From: Planctomycetota bacterium
Lineage (GTDB): Bacteria; Planctomycetota; Planctomycetia; Pirellulales; Lacipirellulaceae
DNA length: 50,977 bases
Reading direction: 5' to 3'
Assembly: GCA_029259945.1 (NCBI GenBank)
Contig: JAJDEF010000039.1
Coordinates: forward strand, 1 to 50,977
Of the stretch, positions 17,483 through 25,375 are shown in pieces; within the stretch, counting starts at the first letter, position 1, and each line of letters starts with the position of its first letter. The notes below the pieces were generated by a model. That model did no database searches. It had not been told where the DNA came from and was given only the letters and a program-made list of their open reading frames with translations. The position numbers and the translations under genes are program-made.

Positions 17483-19249
17483 ATGACCAGACCACCCACC
17501 TATTTATTGGCTTCGTGGGGACTCACGTCCTCGACCTGGCTGATTCTCTGGTCGGTGTTGGCGGCGATTACGATTCTCCTTATCGTCTTACTGCGTACTC
17601 GCTGGTCGAACACACGACCGATGCGCAAATGTGCCATCCTCTCGTTATGGGTACATGTGCTATTGGCCTTAGCCGCAACAACGGTACATATTGTGTCCGG
17701 TGCCCCCGACGCGGGAGCCGACAAACCCATTCGCGTCACGGTTCTCGCGGCCATGCCCGTTTCAAATGACGAGCCACTCGAAGAAGAGATCACTCCCGAT
17801 TGGGAGCAACCCAAGCAGACCGCGCTCGTCGCGCCAGAACCAGACCCGTTGGAAATGCCAGAACCAGATTTACTGGAAGCGGTCGTCGAAGTTCCTGCCC
17901 CCCAAGAACCTGCCCCGCCGCTAGAAGCCCCTTCGCTACTGGCTGCGCCAGAAACAGTCGAAGCAGAAACCAAGTCCGAGCAAGTCGATGCCGCGCTGGT
18001 CGAAAAGACGGCCACTCCGTCGGAATCTGAACCAGAATTAGCGACGACCGGCAGCCCGACAGAAACTCCCACACCAGAGCCTGCCCCCGACGCTCCATCA
18101 GTACCCAACGACCTACAATCAACCTTACCGTCGGCCTACGCCGATCGATTTGCACCGAATCGAAACCAACTTGTCGAGCAACGAGGGGGTAGCGAGCAAA
18201 CCGAACGAGCCGTCCGTGCCGCATTGGGCTGGTTAGCCAACGCCCAATCAAGAAACGGCGGTTGGGATGCCTCCCGTTTTGGCGCAGGGCAAGAGCGAGT
18301 CGTCTTAGGCCACAACCGACGTGGTGCCGGGGCGAATGCCGATATGGGAATTTCAGGACTCGCCCTGCTGGCATTTCTTGGGTCGGGACACACTCACCTT
18401 AGGGGCCCTTACGCAAAAGAAGTTGCAAACGGTTTGGAGTATCTTCGCCAACACCAACGGGCCGACGGATCGCTGTATGGCGAAGCACAACTGTTCGCGA
18501 GAATGTACTGTCACTCGATGGCGACCTTTGCGGTTTGCGAAGCGTATGCACTGACCGGCGACCCGAGGCTAGAGCCGATGGCGCGCGCCGCGGTAGGCTA
18601 TACCCTATCGATGCAACATCCGACCGATGGCGGCTGGCGATACCGTCGCGGAGATACCGGCGACACAAGCCAATTAGGTTGGCAATTGATGGCGCTCAAA
18701 AGCGCTCAGCTGGCCAATCTCGAAATACCTGCGGTGACCTGGACACGCGTGGAACGCTTTTTGCGCCGAGTAAAACGAGGCCATGCCGGAGGCCTCGCCG
18801 CTTATCGACCCGAGGGGCCTCCCAGTCGAACTATGACTGCAGAAGCTCTGTTTTGTCGTCAGTTGTTACAAGGTAAAGAAACTTTCAATTTCGATCCGGC
18901 TCCGTCCCTAGAAGCAACCCAATCGATCGCTAAAGAATTACCAACCGCAAATCGCCGCAATCTGTATTTCTGGTACTATGCCACCCTGGCCCTACACCGA
19001 AACCAACACCAATCCGCCGACGCGGTCGCCGTTTGGGATGACTGGAACCATGCCCTTACGACCACGCTCTTAGAAACACAACAGGATGATGGAAGTTGGA
19101 GCAAAACGACCGTTTGGGGTGGCTACGGCGGCAAGGTCTATACCACGGCCCTATCGACCATGTGCTTAGAGGTCTATTACCGCTATAACCCAGCCGAAGG
19201 CCCCCGCGAGTTGGCCGGTCGCAAAGGCTGGAAAAGCGTGCATCGCTGA
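17483..19249 (+). CDS. membrane-anchored Pro/Glu-rich protein with terpene-cyclase-like alpha-toroid domain
   Basis: The 588-residue protein carries two N-terminal membrane segments (about 10-40 and 50-72), a long acidic Pro/Ala/Glu-rich stretch (about 95-195, like the periplasm-spanning part of TonB/TolA), and a C-terminal domain (about 225-575) of repeated helix pairs with Gly-Trp turns: NGGWDASR, DGSLYGEA, DGGWRYRRGD, DDGSWSKTTVWGGYGG. Such repeats mark the alpha/alpha toroid of squalene-hopene cyclase, prenyltransferase and A2M-like families. No DXDD cyclase acid motif was found, so terpene cyclisation is not claimed. As third partner of ExbB and ExbD it occupies the TonB/TolA slot. ATG at 17483 is preferred to TTG at 17480. 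Confidence 0.83.
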   Translation: MTRPPTYLLASWGLTSSTWLILWSVLAAITILLIVLLRTRWSNTRPMRKCAILSLWVHVLLALAATTVHIVSGAPDAGADKPIRVTVLAAMPVSNDEPLEEEITPDWEQPKQTALVAPEPDPLEMPEPDLLEAVVEVPAPQEPAPPLEAPSLLAAPETVEAETKSEQVDAALVEKTATPSESEPELATTGSPTETPTPEPAPDAPSVPNDLQSTLPSAYADRFAPNRNQLVEQRGGSEQTERAVRAALGWLANAQSRNGGWDASRFGAGQERVVLGHNRRGAGANADMGISGLALLAFLGSGHTHLRGPYAKEVANGLEYLRQHQRADGSLYGEAQLFARMYCHSMATFAVCEAYALTGDPRLEPMARAAVGYTLSMQHPTDGGWRYRRGDTGDTSQLGWQLMALKSAQLANLEIPAVTWTRVERFLRRVKRGHAGGLAAYRPEGPPSRTMTAEALFCRQLLQGKETFNFDPAPSLEATQSIAKELPTANRRNLYFWYYATLALHRNQHQSADAVAVWDDWNHALTTTLLETQQDDGSWSKTTVWGGYGGKVYTTALSTMCLEVYYRYNPAEGPRELAGRKGWKSVHR

Positions 19250-19411
19250 GGTGAAACCAAGAAGAACGTTCTGGTCTCGGTGGTTTGACTTGGCACTCCA
19301 AGCCAGTAGAATTGATGTAGAGATCGTCGCTCACTGGATTGCTTTTGCGACGACATTTTTGCGAGAAAAATCGGCTAAGCGCAACTCGCAGCTTTCACGA
19401 CCGAGTCTATC

Positions 19412-19660
19412 ATGCCCACCCTATTTGCTTTTGGATTTCCTGGCCTGCCCGAGATGCTGATTGTCGGATTGGTCGTTCTTTTGCTGTTTGGTAGCCGTCT
19501 CCCCTCCGTCATGCGGTCGCTGGGCGTTGGCATCACCGAATTCCGCAAGGGAATTAAAGGTGAAATCGACGAGGACGGAAACAAAGCAATCGAAAGTCAA
19601 GACAGCAACACTCAAGACGATTCGACCTCCTCGAAATCAACAACCTCAAACACCGTTTAG
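19412..19660 (+). CDS. tatA: TatA-type twin-arginine translocase subunit
   Basis: The 82-residue protein has a short N-terminal membrane helix (LPEMLIVGLVVLLLFGSRLP), the FGSRLP hinge, an amphipathic helix (VMRSLGVGITEFRKGIKGE) and a Ser/Asp-rich tail, the TatA architecture. TatA oligomers form the passage for folded proteins carrying twin-arginine signals. A second TatA-like gene follows after 18 bp. No tatC is in the window, so the role as TatA rather than TatB is inferred from size and sequence. Confidence 0.9.
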   Translation: MPTLFAFGFPGLPEMLIVGLVVLLLFGSRLPSVMRSLGVGITEFRKGIKGEIDEDGNKAIESQDSNTQDDSTSSKSTTSNTV

Positions 19661-19678
19661 CATGAAAGGGACATCGCC

Positions 19679-20005
19679 ATGTCCGCGCTAAGCGATGGGT
19701 GGGTCGTAGCTTTTGGCTTTTCTCCGGGCCCCACCGAGATGCTAGTCATCCTCGGCATTGCATTGCTCCTCTACGGGGGGCGACTGCCCGAGGTGGCACG
19801 TTCGTGGGGCAAGACCCTGGCCGAACTTCGCCGTAGTATGTCTGGCATTCAAAACGACCTGAACGATGCCATTTACACTCCCCAGAACCAGCTCGATTAC
19901 TACCCCGAAGAGACGATGCCCCATTCTGCTGATGTCGAACTGACCGCCAACGAGGAAACCACAGACTCGCCGGAAGAAAAACCCTCGACAGCAGATACCG
20001 ACTAG
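19679..20005 (+). CDS. second TatA/TatB-type translocase subunit
   Basis: The 108-residue protein has the same plan as its neighbour: membrane helix (PTEMLVILGIALLLYGGRLPEVA), hinge, amphipathic helix (SWGKTLAELRRSMSGIQNDL) and an acidic Pro/Glu tail. The hinge reads YGGRLP instead of FGSRLP. It is longer than the first copy, but still shorter than typical TatB. AAGGGA about 9 nt upstream supports the ATG. The two genes may encode a TatA/TatB pair or two TatA paralogues. It ends 44 bp before tRNA-Val. Confidence 0.85.
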   Translation: MSALSDGWVVAFGFSPGPTEMLVILGIALLLYGGRLPEVARSWGKTLAELRRSMSGIQNDLNDAIYTPQNQLDYYPEETMPHSADVELTANEETTDSPEEKPSTADTD

Positions 20006-20049
20006 CCACGCGCCCCGCCCTACGGTAAAATCCGTGTCTTCAAAAAATC

Positions 20050-20123
20050 GGGCGGCTAGCTCAGTTGGTTAGAGCGCCGTGCTCACACCGCGGAGGTCAC
20101 AGGTTCGAATCCCGTGTCGCCCA
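20050..20123 (+). tRNA. tRNA-Val (anticodon CAC)
   Basis: A 74-nt cloverleaf with acceptor GGGCGGC pairing with GTCGCCC (one G-U), D-arm GCTC/GAGC, anticodon stem CCGTG/CGCGG and loop CTCACAC (anticodon CAC, Val). The T-stem ACAGG/CCCGT has an A-C mismatch at its middle pair. CCA is not encoded. Its last 24 bases plus one more recur exactly 4 kb downstream, marking it as an integration target. Confidence 0.94.
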
Positions 20124-20421
20124 CACATTGGGATTGCAAGGGGTCGCGTAATGTCGCTGACCCCTGCAATTCCAGTGATTTTTTCACTTGGTGGCTTTTC
20201 CCCTGCAACGCCAAGCTACCCTCTGCGCGCACAGACTGCGCCGCATTTTGCGCCGCCTTGGCGATGATACGTTGCAGTTGGGTTCGCAAGTTGGTGTTTT
20301 TGTCGCGGTAGCGGGTGATGACGAATTGCGTTTCAGGCTCGGCTTCATCCCACGCCTGTTCCAAATAGGGGCGATCCCGATGCTTAAGGTGCGGTTTGCA
20401 GTTTTTGACCTTGCCCGATTG
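20083..20421 (-). pseudogene. tyrosine recombinase (integrase) remnant reading into tRNA-Val
   Basis: On the minus strand the frame reads RPYLEQAWDEAEPETQFV, then ITRYRDKNTNLRTQLQRII, which resembles the segment of planctomycete phage-type integrases just before the catalytic C-terminal residues. It then jumps to AKAAQNAAQS, a sequence typical of the tail of the same proteins. The stretch in between, which should carry the HxxR and catalytic Tyr, is missing, apparently by in-frame deletion. The frame ends inside the antisense of the tRNA (GDTGFEPVTSAV). There is no credible start. The family assignment rests on recognised motifs rather than an alignment. Confidence 0.7.
20100..20124. repeat. 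attachment-site repeat, left copy (in tRNA-Val 3' end)
   Basis: A 25-bp sequence from the T-arm to one base beyond the tRNA-Val end (starting CAGGTTCGAATCCC) is repeated without change at 24114-24138 in the same orientation. Confidence 0.8.
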
Positions 20422-20455
20422 CTGGCTATTACAAGAGCGATCGCAAAGAGCTACG

Positions 20456-21499
20456 CTACTCCGTGGTAACTAGCTCTTCTCCTGAGATGGTAGAGAGCCC
20501 TTGATAAGTGTTCAGGTTAATCGATTCGTTCAGGAAATGAACCGAACCATCCACAAAAAGAAAATTCGCTCCACCCGGATGCAAGCTGGACATATCCAGA
20601 CCGCTCAGCGGTGAGTTCATTGGTATAAAAGCATCTGCCGTTACGGAAGTAGCTCCCCACCAAATATTGTTGGGTCCTATCCAGGTTGCCCCTATCGAAG
20701 GTGGCCACTTCAAGACGGCGTCGATGGGGGCGCCATCCCAATAGCGTTCGCCGACGGCAAACGTGTTGCTTGTGCCGTCACTGACATTCTTCAACCGCCG
20801 CATGCTGCCGGCGTGAAACAGCCCCAAATCACTCGGCCAGTCGAGGTGACCTCGACCATAAATGTCTGTAGGGACTGTGAGATTGACGAGATTCTTCATT
20901 TGGCCAATCCACGAGGGAAAGGTGCCTGACACAGCGACGTAGCTATTCTTGCCCGCCTCGGTCAATGTCGGCCCCGGACTCACTGTCATGTCGGTCTGGA
21001 CGATGTTATCACTCGGATCTGACGGACAAAGGTACGCGGTGACGACCGTCTTCTGAATCTCCTCAGGCAGCCCCCAGATGCCCGTGGTGGGCGCGTAAGG
21101 CGGGTCAGACGGGTCGCCCACGAGCTCCATGATTTGATCATGCAACGGGGTCTGCTCAAGATAAGGAAGACAATAGACGGCCCATCCAATACCAAGATAA
21201 CTACCGTTCCCAAACTCTCCAGAAAATACTTGGAAGTCCCAGGCGGGTGGGAAAAAGCCTTTGGAGTCGTGGTGCATGTGCAGCGCCAGGCCGATTTGCT
21301 TCAAGTTATTTGTACATTGCAACCGTCGGGCAGCTTCGCGTGCTGCCTGAATCGCTGGAAGCAAAAGCCCAACAAGAACACCGATAATCGCAATAACAAC
21401 AAGAAGCTCTACCAAAGTAAACGCGTTGCTCCGAACACTCGCCGCGACCCTTCCCCGACTAAGAAAGGTTGGTTGCAGCCTCGAATCTGCCTCGTACAT
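20456..21499 (-). CDS. DUF1559 protein with type IV pilin-like N-terminus
   Basis: The 347-residue protein has a prepilin-type leader and helix (NAFTLVELLVVIAIIGVLVG), the extension LLLPAIQAAREAARRLQC, and the DUF1559 body, including NNLKQIGLALHMHHDSKGFFPP and the C-terminal block HPGGANFLFVDGSVHFLNE. DUF1559 families are greatly expanded in planctomycetes; their role is not established, but processing by prepilin peptidase is expected. Unusually, about 25 residues precede the pilin-like helix. AAAGAG about 8 nt upstream of ATG is a modest ribosome-binding site. It lies 107 bp downstream of the PEP-CTERM gene on the same strand. Confidence 0.93.
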   Translation of the reverse strand: MYEADSRLQPTFLSRGRVAASVRSNAFTLVELLVVIAIIGVLVGLLLPAIQAAREAARRLQCTNNLKQIGLALHMHHDSKGFFPPAWDFQVFSGEFGNGSYLGIGWAVYCLPYLEQTPLHDQIMELVGDPSDPPYAPTTGIWGLPEEIQKTVVTAYLCPSDPSDNIVQTDMTVSPGPTLTEAGKNSYVAVSGTFPSWIGQMKNLVNLTVPTDIYGRGHLDWPSDLGLFHAGSMRRLKNVSDGTSNTFAVGERYWDGAPIDAVLKWPPSIGATWIGPNNIWWGATSVTADAFIPMNSPLSGLDMSSLHPGGANFLFVDGSVHFLNESINLNTYQGLSTISGEELVTTE

Positions 21500-21606
21500 A
21501 AATTTGCTCTTTTTGTTTCTTGGATCACAGACGACGGAGGGCTGACCGTGGCGTCGCTGCCCACGACACCACGGCCAGTTCCATTCTCTCCGCTTGAGGA
21601 GTCTCG

Positions 21607-23397
21607 CTAGTTTCGCAACCGTCGGCGAGTCGATAAGACGACCATGCCAAAGGCTGCTAGTAGTATCGACGCTGGTTCAGGAACGGCGGCCGCTCCTGCT
21701 GCCACCCCAGGCCCTGCAACCGTGCCGTAGTTGGCAATCCAAGTGTTAAGATCCGTTGCAGATAGAGGTAGTGGTGTTTCCCCACGTTGCCACTTGAGAA
21801 AATCTCTTCCGGTCACTTTGCCATTGCTGGTAAAATCACCTGGAATCGCAGGCACAGAGAATATTTCCAACGTGCGAATTGTTCCCACCGAGGAACCGAC
21901 CATCAGAACTGTACCGCCAGTAGAGGTGGATATAATTCCTGCATCAATCCATTGGTCGACCTGACCCTGCCAATTTAGCCACTCAACTGGATCTACGATG
22001 TCCTGAGTGTCTGTTATCTTACCACCACCCACAGCGAGGTCTTTGGTGAACTGAATTCCACTTCCTAGGCCCTGATCTTCAGCTGCAAACTCTATTAATA
22101 TTTGGCTGGTGTTGAGATTACCGCCGTCAATGAAGACGTTACCCATGGTGGCAATACCGTCGAACCATTTAGGTACGCCTAAGATGCCAGCATTAAAGGT
22201 ACCACCATTCACGAAAAGCTGACCCGTACCTCCTTTGCCACCGACCGCAGTCCAGGCATTTGTGCCGGAGAGTCCAACATTGACCACACCGGAGTTCATA
22301 ATAACATCGGCACCACCAGTTCCTAGATCGCCAATATCGAGCGACTCCTGAACGTTCAGAGTTCCTCCGGCTATCGTAATCGGAGTTGTTTGCGTTCCAT
22401 TACCTGGATTCATTCGTATGCTTTTGGCCTCAACTGTTGCACCCGTAGGAATATCAGGAAAAAACGTAACAAAACCATCGCTGCGAATATCTGCATGATC
22501 AGCGCTGTCGGGCGCAATGCCACCGTTCCAGTTTTGCCCATTCGACCAGTCATTGGATACCGTTCCAGTCCATGTACGAACGCCGGGCACCCTAACCACA
22601 GAGGATATTTCCGTGGTGCGAACTGTACCGACCGAGGAAAAATTCGCCTCCACCAAACCGCCAGTAGAGGTAGATATCAGTCCTGCGCTAATCCAATTCC
22701 CAACCTGAGCCTGCCAATTTGTCCAGGCCGTTGTACCCAGATCCTGTGTGTCTGTCAGCAAACCACCTCCCACGGCGAGGTCTTTGGTGAACTGAATTCC
22801 ACTTCCAAGGCCCTGATCGTCAAGAGCATTCTCTAATAACATTTGGCTGGTGTTGAGATTACCGCCGTCAATGAAGACGTTACCCTTGGAGGCAATACCA
22901 TCGAACCATTTAGGTACGCCTAATTGGCCAGCATTAAAGGTACCACCATTCATGAAAAGCTGTCCCGTGCCACCTTGGCCACCGACCGCAGTAAACGAAT
23001 TGTTTACGAGACCGGCGAGACCAACATTGACCGTGCCAGAGTTCATAGTGAAATCGAAAGGGCCTCCAGAATCACCAATATACATCTCCTGCTGAAGGTT
23101 CAGAGTTCCTCCGTCCATCGTGAACATGCCTGTTTGTGGTGGATTACCAAAATTTGGGCCCATTCGCATTACTCTGGCATTAGCCGTTACACCCGTAGGA
23201 ATGACCGGGAAATTCACGATCCAGTCGCCATTACGGATATCTGCCCAGTCAGCGCTGGTGGGCACCAGTCCGGACCCCCAGTTAAGCGGGTCTGTCCAAT
23301 CGGTGCTAGTTCCCCCCTGCCAATCAGTATTGAGGGCAGCAGCAGTGTTGGTGACAAAGACCAACACTAAAAGCGACAGTAATATTTTCTTACACAT
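21607..23397 (-). CDS. PEP-CTERM protein made of two tandem beta-rich repeats
   Basis: The 596-residue protein has a signal peptide (MCKKILLSLLVLVFVTNTAAA) and two copies of a roughly 240-residue module (about 22-265 and 271-510). Each opens with W-x-G-x-x-S-x-DW and contains MNSGTVNVGL or MNSGVVNVGL, GGTGQLF, GVPKWFDGIA, NVFIDGGNLNTSQ and GLGSGIQFTKDLAVGGG. A short dockerin-like stretch (GDFTSNGKVTGRDFLKWQRGE) and a PEP-CTERM tail (VPEPASILLAAFG, RRRLRN) follow. The Gly/Asn-rich repeats suggest a beta-solenoid on the cell surface. AGGAGG about 8 nt upstream supports the start. It lies inside the tRNA-Val island. The function is unknown. Confidence 0.87.
   Translation of the reverse strand: MCKKILLSLLVLVFVTNTAAALNTDWQGGTSTDWTDPLNWGSGLVPTSADWADIRNGDWIVNFPVIPTGVTANARVMRMGPNFGNPPQTGMFTMDGGTLNLQQEMYIGDSGGPFDFTMNSGTVNVGLAGLVNNSFTAVGGQGGTGQLFMNGGTFNAGQLGVPKWFDGIASKGNVFIDGGNLNTSQMLLENALDDQGLGSGIQFTKDLAVGGGLLTDTQDLGTTAWTNWQAQVGNWISAGLISTSTGGLVEANFSSVGTVRTTEISSVVRVPGVRTWTGTVSNDWSNGQNWNGGIAPDSADHADIRSDGFVTFFPDIPTGATVEAKSIRMNPGNGTQTTPITIAGGTLNVQESLDIGDLGTGGADVIMNSGVVNVGLSGTNAWTAVGGKGGTGQLFVNGGTFNAGILGVPKWFDGIATMGNVFIDGGNLNTSQILIEFAAEDQGLGSGIQFTKDLAVGGGKITDTQDIVDPVEWLNWQGQVDQWIDAGIISTSTGGTVLMVGSSVGTIRTLEIFSVPAIPGDFTSNGKVTGRDFLKWQRGETPLPLSATDLNTWIANYGTVAGPGVAAGAAAVPEPASILLAAFGMVVLSTRRRLRN
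21868..23334 (-). repeat. tandem duplication inside the PEP-CTERM gene
   Basis: Two units of about 735 bp encode the two protein modules. Long stretches are nearly identical at DNA level, for example around 22035-22160 and 22778-22903 (shared block around AGGTCTTTGGTGAACTGAAT). This indicates a fairly recent duplication or gene conversion. Confidence 0.8.
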
Positions 23398-23404
23398 CAG
23401 CTAA

Positions 23405-23931
23405 ACCTCCTCGATCAAGAAAAGAGAAAACGCACTACACACCCCCTACTCATTCTAAATTCTAATTTTGGAGGTTACATTGGTCAAGAAATCTGAGGCA
23501 GGGAGATACCTCTCTTTGCGACAGTTTTTGTCGATTTAGATAAGGCCGGCTCATGCCATCTTGTGTCGCTACGGAAGTTGAAACCCTGCGCAACATAGTT
23601 CTCTCTGGTGTGTATCGCCAAGCTTGCCGATAGGGGACAGAGTCGAGATTCATATTTATAACAACCACAATATGCGACACTTACGGGGCACTTTTTTCGG
23701 GCTATTTTCGCATGGACCTTCCCCAGGGGGTTGCCGACAGCTTGGGGTTTGTTTGTGTACAAGCTCACGCCCGCCCCCTAGTCGGAGCATCCCTGCAAGC
23801 CAGTCCAATATGCCACGGGCGATAATATAGGCACGTACACTAAAGGAAAGACCCCTATCCCATCGAATGAACATCTCACCAGACGATGGCGGAGAGCCTC
23901 CCAGGGCATTATTGGATTTAGCACCTAGCAC
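23405..23931. other. gene-poor stretch inside the island
   Basis: This covers 527 bp upstream of the PEP-CTERM gene. Short open frames on both strands show no protein-like composition, signal or motif. It must contain the promoter of the PEP-CTERM/DUF1559 pair, but none could be picked out with confidence. Confidence 0.5.
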
Positions 23932-24200
23932 TTATTCACCAGTAGCCGCCTCAAGCATCGCCGCAAAGGCTGCTTTGCTTGCTTTGGAGAGCCGAGGCCA
24001 AGCATCGATAATAGCTTGAAGATCGGAAGGCAACTCGGCCACTGGTGCACCAACTGCGCCGGATTCTGCGCAACCTTGGGCGAGGATTGCCATTTTCCTC
24101 GGGGTTTGGCGTGCAGGTTCGAATCCCGTGTCGCCCACTCTGCTCTTGGGACGCTTGCTGCGCTGGATCTTGCAGCGATTCTACGCTGCTGCAGGCACTC
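23932..24200 (-). pseudogene. integrase C-terminal tail remnant at the right island boundary
   Basis: Reading on the minus strand across the tRNA-derived repeat (GDTGFEPA), the frame continues as AQGCAESGAVGAPVAELPSD, LQAIIDAWPRLSKASKAAF and ends at 23932. Just upstream in a different frame lies SLQDPAQQASQEQ. Both pieces resemble the tail that follows the catalytic domain in planctomycete integrases (NPAQQ..., then AIIDAWP...). The break in frame and the absence of any catalytic part mark it as a remnant. It could derive from the same integrase as the left remnant or from a second insertion. Confidence 0.5.
24114..24138. repeat. attachment-site repeat, right copy
   Basis: An exact 25-bp copy of the tRNA-Val 3' end (20100-20124), same orientation, with no other tRNA sequence attached. 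Confidence 0.8.
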
Positions 24201-24288
24201 AAATACCGCGATGGCAAGTGATAGCAATGCGAAAAATCGGGCTTTCCCGTTAGCCAAGGTTTCGGGCACAATAAGCCTCCCGATTTCC

Positions 24289-25248
24289 ATGGAAGGACCC
24301 CTCCGAGTGTCTGCGAAGAAGCTGGCCGATTTTTCTGTCTACCTTTTGGTGCGCGTATTGATCTGCGCGATCCAATCGCTCTCATTAAACGCTTGCGAAT
24401 CAATTGCCAAGCGAGTCGGTTGGTTCTGCTGGCATCTTCTGAAACTCCGCCGCAAGGTCATCGAAGAAAATCTACAACACGCGTTCCCCGAAAAATCGCA
24501 GGCCGAGCGTGATTGCATTGCCCTCGCGATGTGGGAACACCTGCTGTTGATGGTGATGGAAATCGCGCACGCGCCCCGGAAAATTCGCCCTACCACCTGG
24601 CAGAAATATTCTTCGGCATCGCAGCTAACCGAAGTCTTGCAACGCTTGGCCGACGATCGGCCTACCATCATCATTTCTGGACATCTTGGTAACTTCGAGA
24701 TGGGCGGATATCTCTTAGCAATGCATGGCTTTCCGTCCTACTCCGTGGCCCGCCCGTTGGACAACCCCTATCTCGATCGGTTTGTAAACCACTTTCGCGG
24801 ATTGACCGGGCAATTTATGTTGCCCAAAGAGGGGAGCGGCAAGCAGATTGCCCTTTTGCTGGAGCGAGGTGGAACACTGGCTTTACTAGGCGATCAGCAT
24901 GCTGGGGAAAATGGTTGTTGGGTCGACTTTTTTGGCAGACCGGCTTCTACCCACAAAGCGGTCGCTGTCTTTACTCTCAGTGGGATGGCACCGACCGCAG
25001 TTATTGCTGCGATGCGTCGAGGCGGGCCTTTATCCTTCGAAATTGAGGTCGCAGGAGTCGTCGACCCCGAGCAAGAGGACTTTGCATTCGGAACGATTCC
25101 GCTGATGACCGAATGGTACACACGCCAGCTAGAAACCTTGATTCGCCGTGCCCCCAAGCAGTATTGGTGGGTTCATCGCCGCTGGAAGGGCCAACCAACC
25201 GATCGCCGTGAGCTCCGTCGAATGCGACGGGCACAGCGAGCTGCGTAG
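24289..25248 (+). CDS. lysophospholipid/lipid A acyltransferase (LpxL/HtrB family)
   Basis: About 319 residues. An N-terminal hydrophobic helix (FSVYLLVRVLICAIQSLSL) anchors it at the inner membrane. The family signature follows: VIEENLQHAFPEKS, then HLGNFE with the HX4E catalytic pair (about residue 128), LPKEGSGKQIALLLERGG, GDQHAGENGCWVDFFGRPA and a C-terminal YWWVHRRWK block. Members transfer a fatty acyl chain to lipid A precursors, consistent with a Gram-negative type envelope. ATG at 24289 is chosen because the frame upstream runs through the island boundary and integrase remnant; no good ribosome-binding site is seen, and the island insertion may have replaced the original upstream DNA. 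Confidence 0.88.
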   Translation: MEGPLRVSAKKLADFSVYLLVRVLICAIQSLSLNACESIAKRVGWFCWHLLKLRRKVIEENLQHAFPEKSQAERDCIALAMWEHLLLMVMEIAHAPRKIRPTTWQKYSSASQLTEVLQRLADDRPTIIISGHLGNFEMGGYLLAMHGFPSYSVARPLDNPYLDRFVNHFRGLTGQFMLPKEGSGKQIALLLERGGTLALLGDQHAGENGCWVDFFGRPASTHKAVAVFTLSGMAPTAVIAAMRRGGPLSFEIEVAGVVDPEQEDFAFGTIPLMTEWYTRQLETLIRRAPKQYWWVHRRWKGQPTDRRELRRMRRAQRAA

Positions 25249-25375
25249 GGTTGGCCTCGGCAAACAAAAACCTTGTCAATTGCCCAGCGGTTGGCTTGCT
25301 ACCAAGCAGCAGACTGCCATAATACAGGGGTTATCAAGTCCTGCCCCCCCTTGCCTTCCCTTCCCCCCCGCCGTC

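Larger units (their letters stand above)
20100..24138. mobile_element. decayed tRNA-Val-integrated island, about 4 kb
   Basis: The interval is bounded by exact 25-bp direct repeats of the tRNA-Val 3' end, with an integrase remnant reading outward into the intact tRNA on the left and an integrase-tail-like remnant at the right copy. Inside are a DUF1559 gene, an internally duplicated PEP-CTERM gene and about 500 bp without recognisable genes. This is the usual outcome of site-specific integration into a tRNA gene. Loss of the catalytic part of the integrase means the element can no longer move by itself. It could also be two successive insertions or deletions at the same site. Confidence 0.65.

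Noticed and set aside
17790..18374. 194- and 202-codon minus-strand frames opposite the toroid gene
   Set aside because: They mirror the Pro/Glu-rich repeat stretch; their low-complexity Ser/Gly/Ala composition comes from the codons of the real gene.
20188..20469. Plus-strand frame opposite the integrase remnant
   Set aside because: It is the antisense of a recognisable integrase segment and has no independent support.
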